This document shows positions 6,210 to 13,352 of a stretch of DNA of 13,352 nt, piece after piece. A program made the translations under genes and the position numbers. A model generated the notes under the pieces. It was not told the DNA's origin, made no database searches, and was given only the letters and a program-made list of their open reading frames with translations. Each line of letters opens with the position of its first letter. The first letter of the stretch is position 1. The DNA comes from an uncultured Micrococcales bacterium (GTDB lineage Bacteria > Actinomycetota > Actinomycetes > S36-B12 > UBA10799): assembly GCA_937952095.1 (NCBI GenBank), contig CALFYG010000055.1, positions 1 to 13,352 on the forward strand, read 5' to 3'.

Positions 6210-7808
6210 ATGGGTGGAAGGGGAATGGCCCCGGCTTGTGTAGCATCGCTGATCTTTGCAGTCGTGCAGTGCGGTCCGGCGGTCGCCGATCCAGTCGTCG
6301 TCGACACGGTGGCCGTGGGTGAATCCCCGCAAGGAGTGGCGGTGACCCCGGACGGCGCCCGTGCCTATGTCACGAACCTGTCAAACGACAGCGTCTCAGT
6401 GATCGACACGGTGTCGAACTCGGTGATCGGTTCGCCGATCGCCGTCGGCTGGGAGCCGAAGGGCATCGCCATCACACCCGACGCCAGCAAGGCGTACGTG
6501 GTCAACAAACGGGACTTCACGGTGTCGGTCATCGACATACCGACGGGGACGGTGGGCCCCCCGATCGATTTCGGCCTCGAGGCAGATACGCCGTTGGAGG
6601 TCGCCATCACGCCGGACGGCGGTCGGGCGTATGTGACCAACAACGACAAGGACAACCTGCTGGTCATCGACACCGCCACGAACACCCCTGTCGGTGCACC
6701 GATCGCAGCCGGTGAACTCCCGCAAGGCATCGCGATCACACCGGACGGTACGCGTGCATACGTGACCAACACCTTCACCAATACCGTGGCCGTCATCGAT
6801 CTCGCCACGGAGGCGATCACCACGTCCGTGGCTGTCGGCGTCAACCCGGTCGCTGTGGCAGTGACCCGCGACGGCGATCGTGCATACGTGACCAACGCCG
6901 ACGACGACACGGTGTCAGTGATCGACACCGCGACGAACACGGTGACGGCGTCGGTTCCTGTCGGTGACACGCCGGTCGCGGTGGCGGTGTCGCCGGACGC
7001 GAAACGCGTCTACGTGGCCAACGCCGATAGCAGCGATGTCTGGACCATCGACACCGCCACGAACGCTGTGACCGGGTCTCCGATCGGGGTCGGACTGAAC
7101 CCCTCCGCGGTGGCCGTGACGCCGGACGGCAGCCGGGGCTATGTCACGAACGCAGGCAGCAACACTGTGTCGGTGCTGGCCTTCCAGCCATCCCCACCGA
7201 GGTCCGTGACAGCTTCAGCGGGTGATGCGCAGGTGAGCGTGAACTGGTCGGCTCCCGACTTCACCGGAGGTGAGCCGATCACCGGTTACACGGCCACGGC
7301 GGCCCCCGGCGGTGGCAGTTGCACCACCACCGGAGCCACGGGCTGCACGATCACCGGCTTGCTCAACGGCACTACGTACACCGTCACTGTCACTGCCACC
7401 AACACCGTCGGGACAAGCGCACCGAGCGAACCCAGCAACCCGGTGACGCCGTCCGCGCCGTCCCCTGGGCCGCAGCCCAGCGCCAAGAAGGTCCAGAAGC
7501 CGCGTGACGCCCGAGGGAAGCCGCCCGTCCGCATCAAGGTGGCCGGCACGACCGTCCTCACCGGCCGCAACGCGCTGACGAATGCGGGCCAACGCATCCA
7601 CACCATCGTCGACGTGCGTGTCAAGGGGAGTACCGCGCAGGGCGAGGTGCGTTACTACCGGATCGTCCGCGGGCCGGCGGGAAAGGTCAGTATCCGCACG
7701 TACGGGCGCCCAGGGCTGAAGGTCGTCCTCGTGCAGTCGGCACCGGCAACGGACACGTACAAGCCCTTCCGACAACGGACCGTGTATGTCAACGGAGCCA
7801 AACGATAG
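6210..7808 (+). CDS. Secreted seven-bladed YVTN beta-propeller protein with FN3 domain
   Basis: 532 residues. A signal peptide ends in AVA near residue 26. Seven YVTN-type repeats follow, with the tyrosines at 53, 96, 141, 184, 226, 268 and 311; the spacing of 42-45 residues and the sets of PDG(S/T)RAYVTN and (V)SVIDTATNTV predict one complete seven-bladed propeller. A fibronectin type III domain follows (about 328-416: PPRSVTASAGDAQVSVNW, GTTYTVTVTATN). A proline-rich linker leads to a basic C-terminal domain (about 430-532) with TVLTGRNALTNAGQRI and a final TVYVNGAKR, which I do not recognise. Such proteins act outside the cell as binding scaffolds; no catalytic motif is visible. The start is supported by GGGAGG six bases upstream. 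It is 117 bases from the metallophosphoesterase gene and may or may not be co-transcribed with it. Confidence 0.88.
   Translation: MGGRGMAPACVASLIFAVVQCGPAVADPVVVDTVAVGESPQGVAVTPDGARAYVTNLSNDSVSVIDTVSNSVIGSPIAVGWEPKGIAITPDASKAYVVNKRDFTVSVIDIPTGTVGPPIDFGLEADTPLEVAITPDGGRAYVTNNDKDNLLVIDTATNTPVGAPIAAGELPQGIAITPDGTRAYVTNTFTNTVAVIDLATEAITTSVAVGVNPVAVAVTRDGDRAYVTNADDDTVSVIDTATNTVTASVPVGDTPVAVAVSPDAKRVYVANADSSDVWTIDTATNAVTGSPIGVGLNPSAVAVTPDGSRGYVTNAGSNTVSVLAFQPSPPRSVTASAGDAQVSVNWSAPDFTGGEPITGYTATAAPGGGSCTTTGATGCTITGLLNGTTYTVTVTATNTVGTSAPSEPSNPVTPSAPSPGPQPSAKKVQKPRDARGKPPVRIKVAGTTVLTGRNALTNAGQRIHTIVDVRVKGSTAQGEVRYYRIVRGPAGKVSIRTYGRPGLKVVLVQSAPATDTYKPFRQRTVYVNGAKR
6309..7180 (+). repeat. Degenerate tandem repeat of about 126-135 bases encoding propeller blades
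   Basis: The DNA repeats roughly once per blade. Near-identical words recur, such as gacaccgccacgaac (about 6668 and 7049, with a one-base variant at about 6924) and the codons for tyrosine-valine-threonine-asparagine at seven regularly spaced places. Copies differ from each other enough to be old rather than a recent expansion. Confidence 0.7.
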
Positions 7809-7860
7809 GCCTGTCACTGCTCGACGATCAGCCACATTCCCCGGCGACGCGCTCGACAGC

Positions 7861-7887
7861 GGCGCCAAAGCACCGCCGCTTTGTGCC
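7861..7887 (+). terminator. Imperfect hairpin in the 7809-7925 gap, terminator-like without a T-run
   Basis: GGCGCCAAAGC (7861-7871) can pair with GCTTTGTGCC (7878-7887) around a 6-base loop, giving about ten pairs with one G-T and one bulged C. No run of T follows, so factor-independent termination is doubtful. It may be an attenuating or mRNA-stabilising structure ahead of the metallophosphoesterase gene. Confidence 0.3.
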
Positions 7888-7925
7888 ACTATGGCGAACA
7901 TTCATGGCTGACTGGAGGAGAGCCC

Positions 7926-9725
7926 ATGGCGCATATGAGCCGACGATCGTTCATCGCGTTCAGCAGTGCTGCGGCGGCCTCCTTGGGTCTGCCGAGAGCG
8001 ATGGTCGGCAGCGCACTGGCTGCGCCCCTGGCGCCTGCTGACGTCCCGACGACTCTGCGCGAGACGATCCGGCAGTCCACGACCGGGAACCGGGCCTACC
8101 GGACGCTGCTCACCGCTCCCGGTGAGCCGTTCATCGTCCGGGAGGACCTGGTCGTCAATCGACCGTCGCCCGGCCGGGTCGCCCGCCGCCGGTCGCTCGC
8201 CTACCTGGGACACACCTCCGACATCCACATCCAGGACACCCAGTCGCCGGCGCGCCTGGAGCCGGTGATGGAGTTCAGCCCCACGTTGATGCCGGGGATC
8301 TGCCGCCCGCAGGAGTCCATGTCACTGTTCGTGCAGGCGCAGATGGTGCAGGCGTTCAACGATGCGGCAAGCAGTCCGGTGACCGGTGCCCCGATGGCTG
8401 CGGTCGTCAACACCGGTGACTCCTCCGACCAGATCTCGAATCTGGAGACCCGCTGGTACATCAAGGTGATGGACGGGGTTCCGGTGGTCGCCGACTCCGG
8501 TGCCCAGGGGGTTTACGAGGGAGTCGAGGTGTGGCCCGAGGCCACCTACGCCTACCACCCGGACGACCCGTCCGGCGACATGTGGGGGGAGTACGGGTTC
8601 CCTCAGATCCCGGGGCTGATGGATGCCATCGTGACTACCGAGATCACCAGTCCCGGCATGCCGGCGCCCTGGTACACGGTGTTCGGCAACCACGATGTCC
8701 TGCTGAACGGCTTCGTGGGCCAGGACGACTCACTGCGTTCGCTGGCCACTGGGCACACCAAGTACTGGTCCTTCCCCTCGTGGGTGACCGACCAGTTCAC
8801 GGGCATGGCCACGGACCCGAGTCCGCTGCAGCGGGGTCTGGACTACCTGCGCCAGCAGTTCGGGCTCGTCGGCGGATTCAAGCGGGTGGGATCCGATCCC
8901 GAACGCCGCTTGCTGCAGGGCCAGGACTTCATGACCGCCCACTTCGAGAACACCGGCGGCGGGCCGGGACCCGTGGGCCATGGCTTCACCCAGACCAACC
9001 TCGACCAGAACAACACCTTCTGGAGCACGGACATCGGTCCTAACCTGCGACTGTTCGGTCTCGACACCTGCAACCGACTGACGGGCGCTGATGGCGCGGT
9101 GCCGAAAAACCAGTTCGACTGGCTCGAGGCCGGCCTGCAGGAGTGTGTGGCCCAGGACAAGCTGGCGATCGTGCTCAGCCACCACAACAGCCTGACGCTG
9201 GAGAACACCGCAGAATCCCCGTTCCACCCGGGGGAACCGCTCATCCACGCGGACGAGTTCATCGCCATGTTGGTGAAGTACCCCAACATGATCGCGTGGC
9301 TCAACGGCCACACCCACACCAACACGATCAAGGCTCATCCCAACGCGGACCGGACCGGTGGTTTCTGGGAGATCACCACGGCATCCTGCATCGACTACCC
9401 GCAGCAACAACAGGTGGTCGACATCTGCGACAACCGGGACGGCACGATGTCGATCTTCGCGATCGTGCTCGACCACGCCTCACCCGCGCAGTGGACCAAC
9501 GGGGATTTCTCTCAGGTGGGGATCGCGTCGCTGAGCCGGGAACTCGCATCGAACGACTGGACCGCCACCCCGTTCGCGCTGATGGGCTCGGACCTCGACC
9601 GGAATGTGGAGTTGATCCTGCCGGCGCCGTTCGATCTCGAGAAGATCAGCGACGCGGATCTCGACAAGGAGATCCTGAAACGAAAAGCGGTCGTCCTCAA
9701 GAACACCAAGGGGGCAGGCGCATGA
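7926..9725 (+). CDS. Tat-exported calcineurin-like metallophosphoesterase (resembles the P. acnes PPA1498-type family)
   Basis: 599 residues from the ATG at 7926, preceded at 5 bases by GGAGGAG; the longer in-frame start at 7881 lacks such a site. The N-terminus carries a twin-arginine signal (MSRRSFIAFSS, R6-R7) and an AAPLAPAD cut region near 30-36, so the folded enzyme is exported. All metal-binding motifs of the calcineurin-like superfamily are present in order: SDIHIQD (D99, H101), GDSSD (D165), GNHD (255-257), SHH (418-420) and GHTH (461-464). The fold is a two-metal phosphoesterase. Its size and the large insertions between GDSSD and GNHD and between GNHD and SHH fit the actinobacterial family I recall as TIGR03767; this name is from memory. 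The substrate is unknown. The stop overlaps the next gene's ATG (ATGA), so it is the first gene of a three-gene coupled unit. Confidence 0.9.
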   Translation: MAHMSRRSFIAFSSAAAASLGLPRAMVGSALAAPLAPADVPTTLRETIRQSTTGNRAYRTLLTAPGEPFIVREDLVVNRPSPGRVARRRSLAYLGHTSDIHIQDTQSPARLEPVMEFSPTLMPGICRPQESMSLFVQAQMVQAFNDAASSPVTGAPMAAVVNTGDSSDQISNLETRWYIKVMDGVPVVADSGAQGVYEGVEVWPEATYAYHPDDPSGDMWGEYGFPQIPGLMDAIVTTEITSPGMPAPWYTVFGNHDVLLNGFVGQDDSLRSLATGHTKYWSFPSWVTDQFTGMATDPSPLQRGLDYLRQQFGLVGGFKRVGSDPERRLLQGQDFMTAHFENTGGGPGPVGHGFTQTNLDQNNTFWSTDIGPNLRLFGLDTCNRLTGADGAVPKNQFDWLEAGLQECVAQDKLAIVLSHHNSLTLENTAESPFHPGEPLIHADEFIAMLVKYPNMIAWLNGHTHTNTIKAHPNADRTGGFWEITTASCIDYPQQQQVVDICDNRDGTMSIFAIVLDHASPAQWTNGDFSQVGIASLSRELASNDWTATPFALMGSDLDRNVELILPAPFDLEKISDADLDKEILKRKAVVLKNTKGAGA

Positions 9726-10102
9726 AACGTCTGATGCTTGTCGTCGCCCTGCTGCCACTGGCTGCGTGCAGTCAGATCGCGCAGTTGCAGCCCGTCGCGG
9801 GGGCGGAGGTGACTGCGGTGAGAATCGCCACGAACGACGTCCTCGTGCAGGAACGGGTTCCGATCGGGGTCGCGCCGGTGTGCGGGCTCGAAGGGGAGCT
9901 GTACGTCTGCAAGGGCACCACTCGTACGGGCCAGGAGATCAGGTCGGAGGCCAAGAGCCTGGAGGCCTTCGGTGCGACGACCACCGAGTACGGGGCCTAC
10001 TCGCCCGCAGTCGTCTCCCTGAAGGTGACGGTCGGCGCCAGGGAGATCTTCAACGGGCAGGTCGAGCCTGTGCTCGCCGAGAACGCGCAGGAGGCGAAGT
10101 GA
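9722..10102 (+). CDS. Small lipoprotein
   Basis: 126 residues. MKRLMLVVALLPLAAC is a lipoprotein signal with lipobox LAAC and the acylated cysteine at 16. The mature part is short (about 110 residues) and has a C54/C63 pair (VCGLEGELYVC) that could form a disulfide, followed by a strand-rich C-terminal half. I do not recognise the family. ATGA overlap with the metallophosphoesterase and GTGA overlap with the following membrane protein make translational coupling very likely. A reasonable inference is that it anchors or assists the exported phosphoesterase on the outer face of the membrane, but nothing in the sequence proves this. Confidence 0.75.
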   Translation: MKRLMLVVALLPLAACSQIAQLQPVAGAEVTAVRIATNDVLVQERVPIGVAPVCGLEGELYVCKGTTRTGQEIRSEAKSLEAFGATTTEYGAYSPAVVSLKVTVGAREIFNGQVEPVLAENAQEAK

Positions 10103-10776
10103 GTACCGACGTCGCTCGGCCGGCACCGGCGGGATACCGGTTCTCGGTGTTGTTCAAGTCCCTCGCCGTCATGTGGCGGACCACAGGGCCCGCTCTGCTG
10201 TTCATCGTCATCAACACCGTGGTGCAAGGATTCTTGACCTGGCTCAACACCCAGTCCGGCTTCAGTTTCGGATTCCTGGTGGCCTTCCTTGTGTCTGCGA
10301 TCAGCGCCTTGATCCTCTACGCGGTGCTCACATCGTGCGCGTTGTCCGCAGTGGACAGGGACGGTGTGTCCGTGCTCGAGAGGGTGAAGGCGCACGTGGG
10401 TGCCTTCACGGGCTGGGCGCTGTTGCAGTGGCTGTTGGTACTGGTCGTGACCCTGATCCACCCGGCCCTGGTCCTGATCGTCGCTGCCCTCACCCCGTTC
10501 CTGCCCATCGCCGCCATGGACGGGCAGCGCAACGCGCTGGGGGTCAACTTCCGCACCCTCGGAGGCAAGTTCTGGCGATGGCTGCTCACCTCGGTGATCC
10601 TGCTAATCGCGGGAGTCATCTTCTTCCTGCTGGCGGCGGTGGACGTCTTCTTCATCAAAGGGACACCGGCCGCGGTCTTCTTCTGGCTGGCCATCGGACT
10701 CATCGCATGGTGGCTACTCACCGCTTGGACGCTGGTCTACCGCGCGGCGCGGCACGAGGACCAGCAGTCGGCATAG
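10099..10776 (+). CDS. Multi-spanning membrane protein of unknown function
   Basis: 225 residues from the GTG at 10099, which overlaps the preceding stop and has GGAGG 5 bases upstream. Six hydrophobic segments are visible at about 31-49, 57-79, 105-120, 121-139, 160-186 and 190-213. Between the second and third is a short polar loop (SAVDRDGVSVLERVKAHV), a pattern also seen in bacterial membrane proteins loosely related to the membrane domain of glycerophosphodiester phosphodiesterases. That resemblance is weak, so no family is assigned. It is the last member of the metallophosphoesterase-lipoprotein-membrane protein unit. A weak hairpin follows its stop. Confidence 0.75.
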   Translation: MSTDVARPAPAGYRFSVLFKSLAVMWRTTGPALLFIVINTVVQGFLTWLNTQSGFSFGFLVAFLVSAISALILYAVLTSCALSAVDRDGVSVLERVKAHVGAFTGWALLQWLLVLVVTLIHPALVLIVAALTPFLPIAAMDGQRNALGVNFRTLGGKFWRWLLTSVILLIAGVIFFLLAAVDVFFIKGTPAAVFFWLAIGLIAWWLLTAWTLVYRAARHEDQQSA

Positions 10777-10792
10777 GCTCTCCTGAAGTGCG

Positions 10793-10808
10793 GAACTCCA
10801 GGGGGTTC
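10793..10808 (+). terminator. Weak hairpin after the membrane-protein gene
   Basis: GAACTC (10793-10798) pairs with GGGTTC (10803-10808), with one G-T pair, around CAGG, and is followed by only two T residues. It sits between the end of one coupled unit and the promoter of the molybdate operon, where a terminator is expected, but it is short. Confidence 0.25.
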
Positions 10809-10818
10809 TTGGCCGCAG

Positions 10819-10838
10819 ATGCGTATGTAGACTCGCAT
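10819..10838. promoter_or_regulatory. Promoter -10 region inside a 5-bp inverted repeat, candidate autoregulatory site
   Basis: TAGACT (10828-10833) matches TANNNT and ends 7 bases before the ATG at 10841, again leaderless geometry with no Shine-Dalgarno. It lies between ATGCG (10819-10823) and CGCAT (10834-10838), perfect inverted arms 10 bases apart. A protein bound to these arms would block the promoter; the obvious candidate is the HTH protein encoded immediately downstream. Confidence 0.4.
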
Positions 10839-10840
10839 TC

Positions 10841-11242
10841 ATGCCTCACTTGCGGATCAGGGATGCGGCGGTCTTCCTAGGAGTCAGCGACGACACCGTG
10901 CGTCGGCTCATCGATTCAGATGTATTGGCCGCGTCGGTCGACGAATCGGGTCGCAAAGTCATCGACGGGCTGTCCCTGGCGCGGTACGCACGGGACAACG
11001 CCGCAGCAACACCGGAGCCGCTCGGAGTCGGCAGTTCGGCGCGCAACAGGTTTGTGGGTCTCGTGACCGAGATCAAGTCCGACGACGTCATGTCGCAGGT
11101 GGAACTGCAGTGCGGGCCCTATCGGGTTGTCTCGTTGCTGAGCACGGAGGCCGTCCGGGAGCTTGATCTGCAGCCCGGCTCGGTTGCGGTCGCCGTGATC
11201 AAGTCGACCAACGTCATCCTTGAAACGGGCAGGGGCGAATGA
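10841..11242 (+). CDS. HTH-TOBE molybdate-responsive regulator
   Basis: 133 residues. The N-terminus (about 3-33) is a MerR/excisionase/BldC-like helix-turn-helix: LRIRDAAVFLGVSDDTVRRL. After a short linker, residues about 65-127 form one TOBE (Mop) domain, opening with the typical SARNRFVGLVTEIKSD and ending in VAVAVIKSTNVILE; such domains bind molybdate or tungstate, usually by oligomerising. It is thus a compact two-domain sensor-regulator, simpler than E. coli ModE, which has two Mop modules. Its TGA overlaps the modA ATG, so it is translated together with the transporter and probably sets the operon's response to molybdate. No experimental symbol is assigned, because several unrelated naming schemes exist. 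Confidence 0.85.
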   Translation: MPHLRIRDAAVFLGVSDDTVRRLIDSDVLAASVDESGRKVIDGLSLARYARDNAAATPEPLGVGSSARNRFVGLVTEIKSDDVMSQVELQCGPYRVVSLLSTEAVRELDLQPGSVAVAVIKSTNVILETGRGE

Positions 11243-12000
11243 CGCCGCCTCGGCGTTACCCGGCGGTCATCGCCGCGCTGGTCGCGATGGCTGCGTCCGG
11301 TTGCGCGAACAGCGCCAACTCGCCCACGGCAGAGATCACCGTGTTCGCAGCGGCGTCCCTGCAGAAGACCTTCACACAGTTGGGGAAGCAGTTCGAAGCG
11401 GCCAATCCGGGAACCTCCGTAGTGTTCAACTTCGGGGGGTCGTCGGATCTAGTTGCACAACTGCAGCAGGGTGCCCCCGGCGATCTGTTCGCGTCGGCCG
11501 ACACCGTCACCATGGACAAGGCCGTGACCGACGCCCTGATCGCAGGCGAACCGTCGGTCTTTGCGACGAATTCGATGGAGATCGCCGTCCCACCAGGGAA
11601 TCCCGCGGACGTCGACTCGTTCGCCGCACTCGCCGATCCTGACGTCACCGTGGTCGTGTGCGCACCCCAGGTGCCCTGCGGCGCCGCGACCGTGGCGATC
11701 GAGGAGAACACGGGGGTCACGCTGTCGCCGGTGAGCGAGGAGAGTTCGGTGACCGACGTGCTGGGGAAGGTCACCTCCGGTGAGGCGGATGCCGGCATCG
11801 TCTATGTCACCGACGTGAAGGCGGCTGGCGACACGGTCGAGACGATCGAGATCCCCGTGGCGGTGAACGCGACCAACCGCTACCCGATCGGGGTCCTGGC
11901 AGGAAGTGGCAGTCCGGAGCTCGCCGAGCACTTCCAGGATTTCGTGCTCGGCCCGCAGGGTCAGCAGGTACTGGCTGATGCCGGGTTCGGGGGGCCGTGA
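11239..12000 (+). CDS. modA: Molybdate ABC transporter substrate-binding lipoprotein ModA
   Basis: 253 residues. A lipoprotein signal with lipobox ASGC (C22) places it on the outer face of the membrane, as in Gram-positive-type cells. The mature protein begins with the ModA hallmark EITVFAAASLQKTF, followed by FNFGGSSDLVAQL and GAPGDLFASAD, the serine-containing loops that bind the oxyanion. The central CAPQVPCG segment (C141, C147) is common in actinobacterial ModA and may form a disulfide. DAGIVYVTD and the closing GQQVLADAGF are also typical. It starts in an ATGA overlap with the regulator, and modB follows after 3 bases. It delivers molybdate (possibly also tungstate) to the ModBC transporter. 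Confidence 0.95.
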   Translation: MTPPRRYPAVIAALVAMAASGCANSANSPTAEITVFAAASLQKTFTQLGKQFEAANPGTSVVFNFGGSSDLVAQLQQGAPGDLFASADTVTMDKAVTDALIAGEPSVFATNSMEIAVPPGNPADVDSFAALADPDVTVVVCAPQVPCGAATVAIEENTGVTLSPVSEESSVTDVLGKVTSGEADAGIVYVTDVKAAGDTVETIEIPVAVNATNRYPIGVLAGSGSPELAEHFQDFVLGPQGQQVLADAGFGGP

Positions 12001-12003
12001 CCC

Positions 12004-12795
12004 ATGGCCACACGCGCTGCGCGACTCGACGTTCCGGGATGGCTGTTCGTGCCGGCCGTCGCCGGATCCCTGTTCATCATCCTGCCGCTGGCCGCCATGC
12101 TGACCCGCGTGGACTGGGCTGACTTCCCGGAACTGATCACCTCGCCGGGTGCCCGCACCGCCTTGCTGCTGAGCCTCAAGACGTCATCCGTCGCCACCGG
12201 GTTGTGCCTTCTGTTCGGGGTGCCGATGGCGATCGTCCTGGCCCGTACCACCTTCCGCGGTCAGGACGTGGTCCGCTCTCTTGTGCTGCTGCCGCTGGTA
12301 CTCCCGCCCGTGGTGGCGGGCATCGCGCTGTTGTACACCTTCGGCCGGCGCGGCCTGTTCGGCCAGACGTTCGAAGCGTTCGGGGTTCAGATCGCCTTCT
12401 CCACGACAGCGGTGATCATGGCACAGACCTTCGTTGCCATGCCTTTCCTCGTAGTGAGCCTGGAGGGGGCACTGCGGTCCATGGGGCCGCGCTACGAGGC
12501 CGTTGCCGCCACCCTGGGGGCTCGGCCCACGACAGTCCTTCGGAGGGTCACTCTTCCGATGGTGCTACCCGCAGTGGCCTCCGGCGCCGTCCTCTCGTTC
12601 GCGCGGGCGCTCGGGGAGTTCGGCGCCACGATCACCTTCGCCGGAAGTCTGCAGGGCACCACGCGCACTCTGCCGCTCGAGATCTACCTGCAACGCGAGG
12701 TGGATGCCGACTCTGCGATCGCGCTGTCCCTGCTGCTGGTCGTCGTGGCCGCGTTGGTCATCGGTCTGGCCCGGCGTTCGGCGACGGCGACATGA
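12004..12795 (+). CDS. modB: Molybdate ABC transporter permease ModB
   Basis: 263 residues, normal for the family, with about six hydrophobic segments: the first near 15-35 (VPAVAGSLFIILPLAAML), others around 52-75, 92-110 and 137-155, and the last at about 240-258. The cytoplasmic EAA loop that docks on the ATPase reads YEAVAATLGARPTTVLRRV and continues with FARALGEFGATITFAG, the hallmark of ModB/CysT-type permeases. It begins 3 bases after the modA stop and its own stop overlaps the modC start (ATGA). A G-rich run just before the start serves as a weak ribosome-binding site, so translation probably depends on coupling to modA. It forms the membrane channel for molybdate. Confidence 0.95.
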   Translation: MATRAARLDVPGWLFVPAVAGSLFIILPLAAMLTRVDWADFPELITSPGARTALLLSLKTSSVATGLCLLFGVPMAIVLARTTFRGQDVVRSLVLLPLVLPPVVAGIALLYTFGRRGLFGQTFEAFGVQIAFSTTAVIMAQTFVAMPFLVVSLEGALRSMGPRYEAVAATLGARPTTVLRRVTLPMVLPAVASGAVLSFARALGEFGATITFAGSLQGTTRTLPLEIYLQREVDADSAIALSLLLVVVAALVIGLARRSATAT

Positions 12796-13352
12796 GCCTG
12801 TCACTGCACGCGGTCCTGGCGGATCGCGATCTGGACGTCTCGTTGGACGTGCCCACAGGACAGACCCTTGGTCTGCTGGGGGCCAACGGTTCGGGCAAGA
12901 GCAGCGTGCTGGCCGTGCTTGCAGGACTGGTGCAACCGGATGCAGGTCAGTGCGTGCTCGACGGTGAGGTGCTCTTCGGGCCCGATGTCCGGGTCCCGCC
13001 ACACCGGCGCCGAATCGGTCTGCTGACGCAGGACTCACTGCTCTTCCCGCGGATGAGTGTCATCGACAACGTGGCATTCGGCCCGCGCAGTTCGGGCTGT
13101 TCGCGCAGCGAGGCGCTCGCCGCGGCCCAACGCTGGCTCACCGAGGTTGAGGCCTCGGATCTGGCCGGGCGCAAGCCGTCGGAGTTGTCCGGGGGCCAGC
13201 AGCAGCGGGTCGGACTCGCCCGCGCGCTCGCGACGGATCCTCGCCTACTCCTGCTGGACGAACCGCTGTCCGCGACGGACGTGGAGATCGCCGCGTTGAT
13301 GCGTCAGACGCTGCGCAGAGTGCTCGCCGACCGCACGGCAATCATCGTCACC
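12792..13352 (+). CDS. modC: Molybdate ABC transporter ATPase ModC, N-terminal 187 codons (cut by window end)
   Basis: The open frame runs from an ATGA overlap with modB to the last base. It holds Walker A GANGSGKS (30-37), the Q-loop at Q80 (LLTQDSLLFP), the ABC signature LSGGQQQR (132-139) and Walker B LLLLDEP with D156 and E157. The D-loop reads LSATD where SALD is usual. The switch histidine and, if present, the C-terminal TOBE domain lie beyond the window. The window ends at AIIVT, where a histidine-aspartate pair normally follows. It powers molybdate import by hydrolysing ATP on the cytoplasmic side. Confidence 0.95.
   Translation, partial: MSLSLHAVLADRDLDVSLDVPTGQTLGLLGANGSGKSSVLAVLAGLVQPDAGQCVLDGEVLFGPDVRVPPHRRRIGLLTQDSLLFPRMSVIDNVAFGPRSSGCSRSEALAAAQRWLTEVEASDLAGRKPSELSGGQQQRVGLARALATDPRLLLLDEPLSATDVEIAALMRQTLRRVLADRTAIIVT

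Noticed and set aside
11220..11642. 140-codon plus-strand frame across the regulator/modA junction
   Set aside because: Out-of-frame reading of modA; the modA frame carries the lipobox and all binding loops.
1..13352. CRISPR arrays, rRNA genes and insertion sequences
   Set aside because: No regularly spaced identical direct repeats with unique spacers, no rRNA-like sequence, and no transposase motif or terminal inverted repeats were seen.

Overview
The window looks like a high-GC actinobacterial chromosome segment. It has ATG/GTG starts, many 1- to 4-base stop/start overlaps, TANNNT promoter boxes 6-7 bases in front of several start codons (leaderless-type transcripts), a secreted Tat-type metallophosphoesterase, and a ModA with the CAPQVPCG-like segment I associate with actinobacterial homologues. 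Apart from the left edge, every gene is on the plus strand.

Left edge (1-867, minus strand). An uninterrupted frame starts as a PLP-dependent diaminopimelate/ornithine-type decarboxylase. After about 200 codons it stops resembling that family, and its last ~50 codons read like the N-terminus of a phage baseplate protein of the Gp138 type. In another frame, the tail of a further gene ends exactly at that phage start. This is either a deletion/integration junction or a chimeric contig end. A 320-base gap with a candidate promoter and a 9-bp inverted repeat separates it from the rest.

Region 1189-6089. A secreted pentapeptide-repeat protein is followed by a flavoprotein related to sulfide:quinone reductase / type II NADH dehydrogenase, then by an 891-residue P2-like P-type ATPase. 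The ATPase keeps its phosphorylation machinery but has lost every canonical ion-binding residue checked in M4, M5 and M6. It is the most unusual gene in the window.

Region 6210-10776. A secreted seven-bladed YVTN beta-propeller/FN3 protein precedes a tightly coupled trio: a Tat-exported calcineurin-like metallophosphoesterase, a small lipoprotein and a multi-spanning membrane protein. The overlapping stop/start codons imply one envelope-associated unit.

Region 10841-13352. This is a molybdate uptake operon. A small HTH-TOBE regulator overlaps modA, followed by modB and modC; modC runs off the right edge. All four are coupled, so the regulator probably senses molybdate and controls its own operon.
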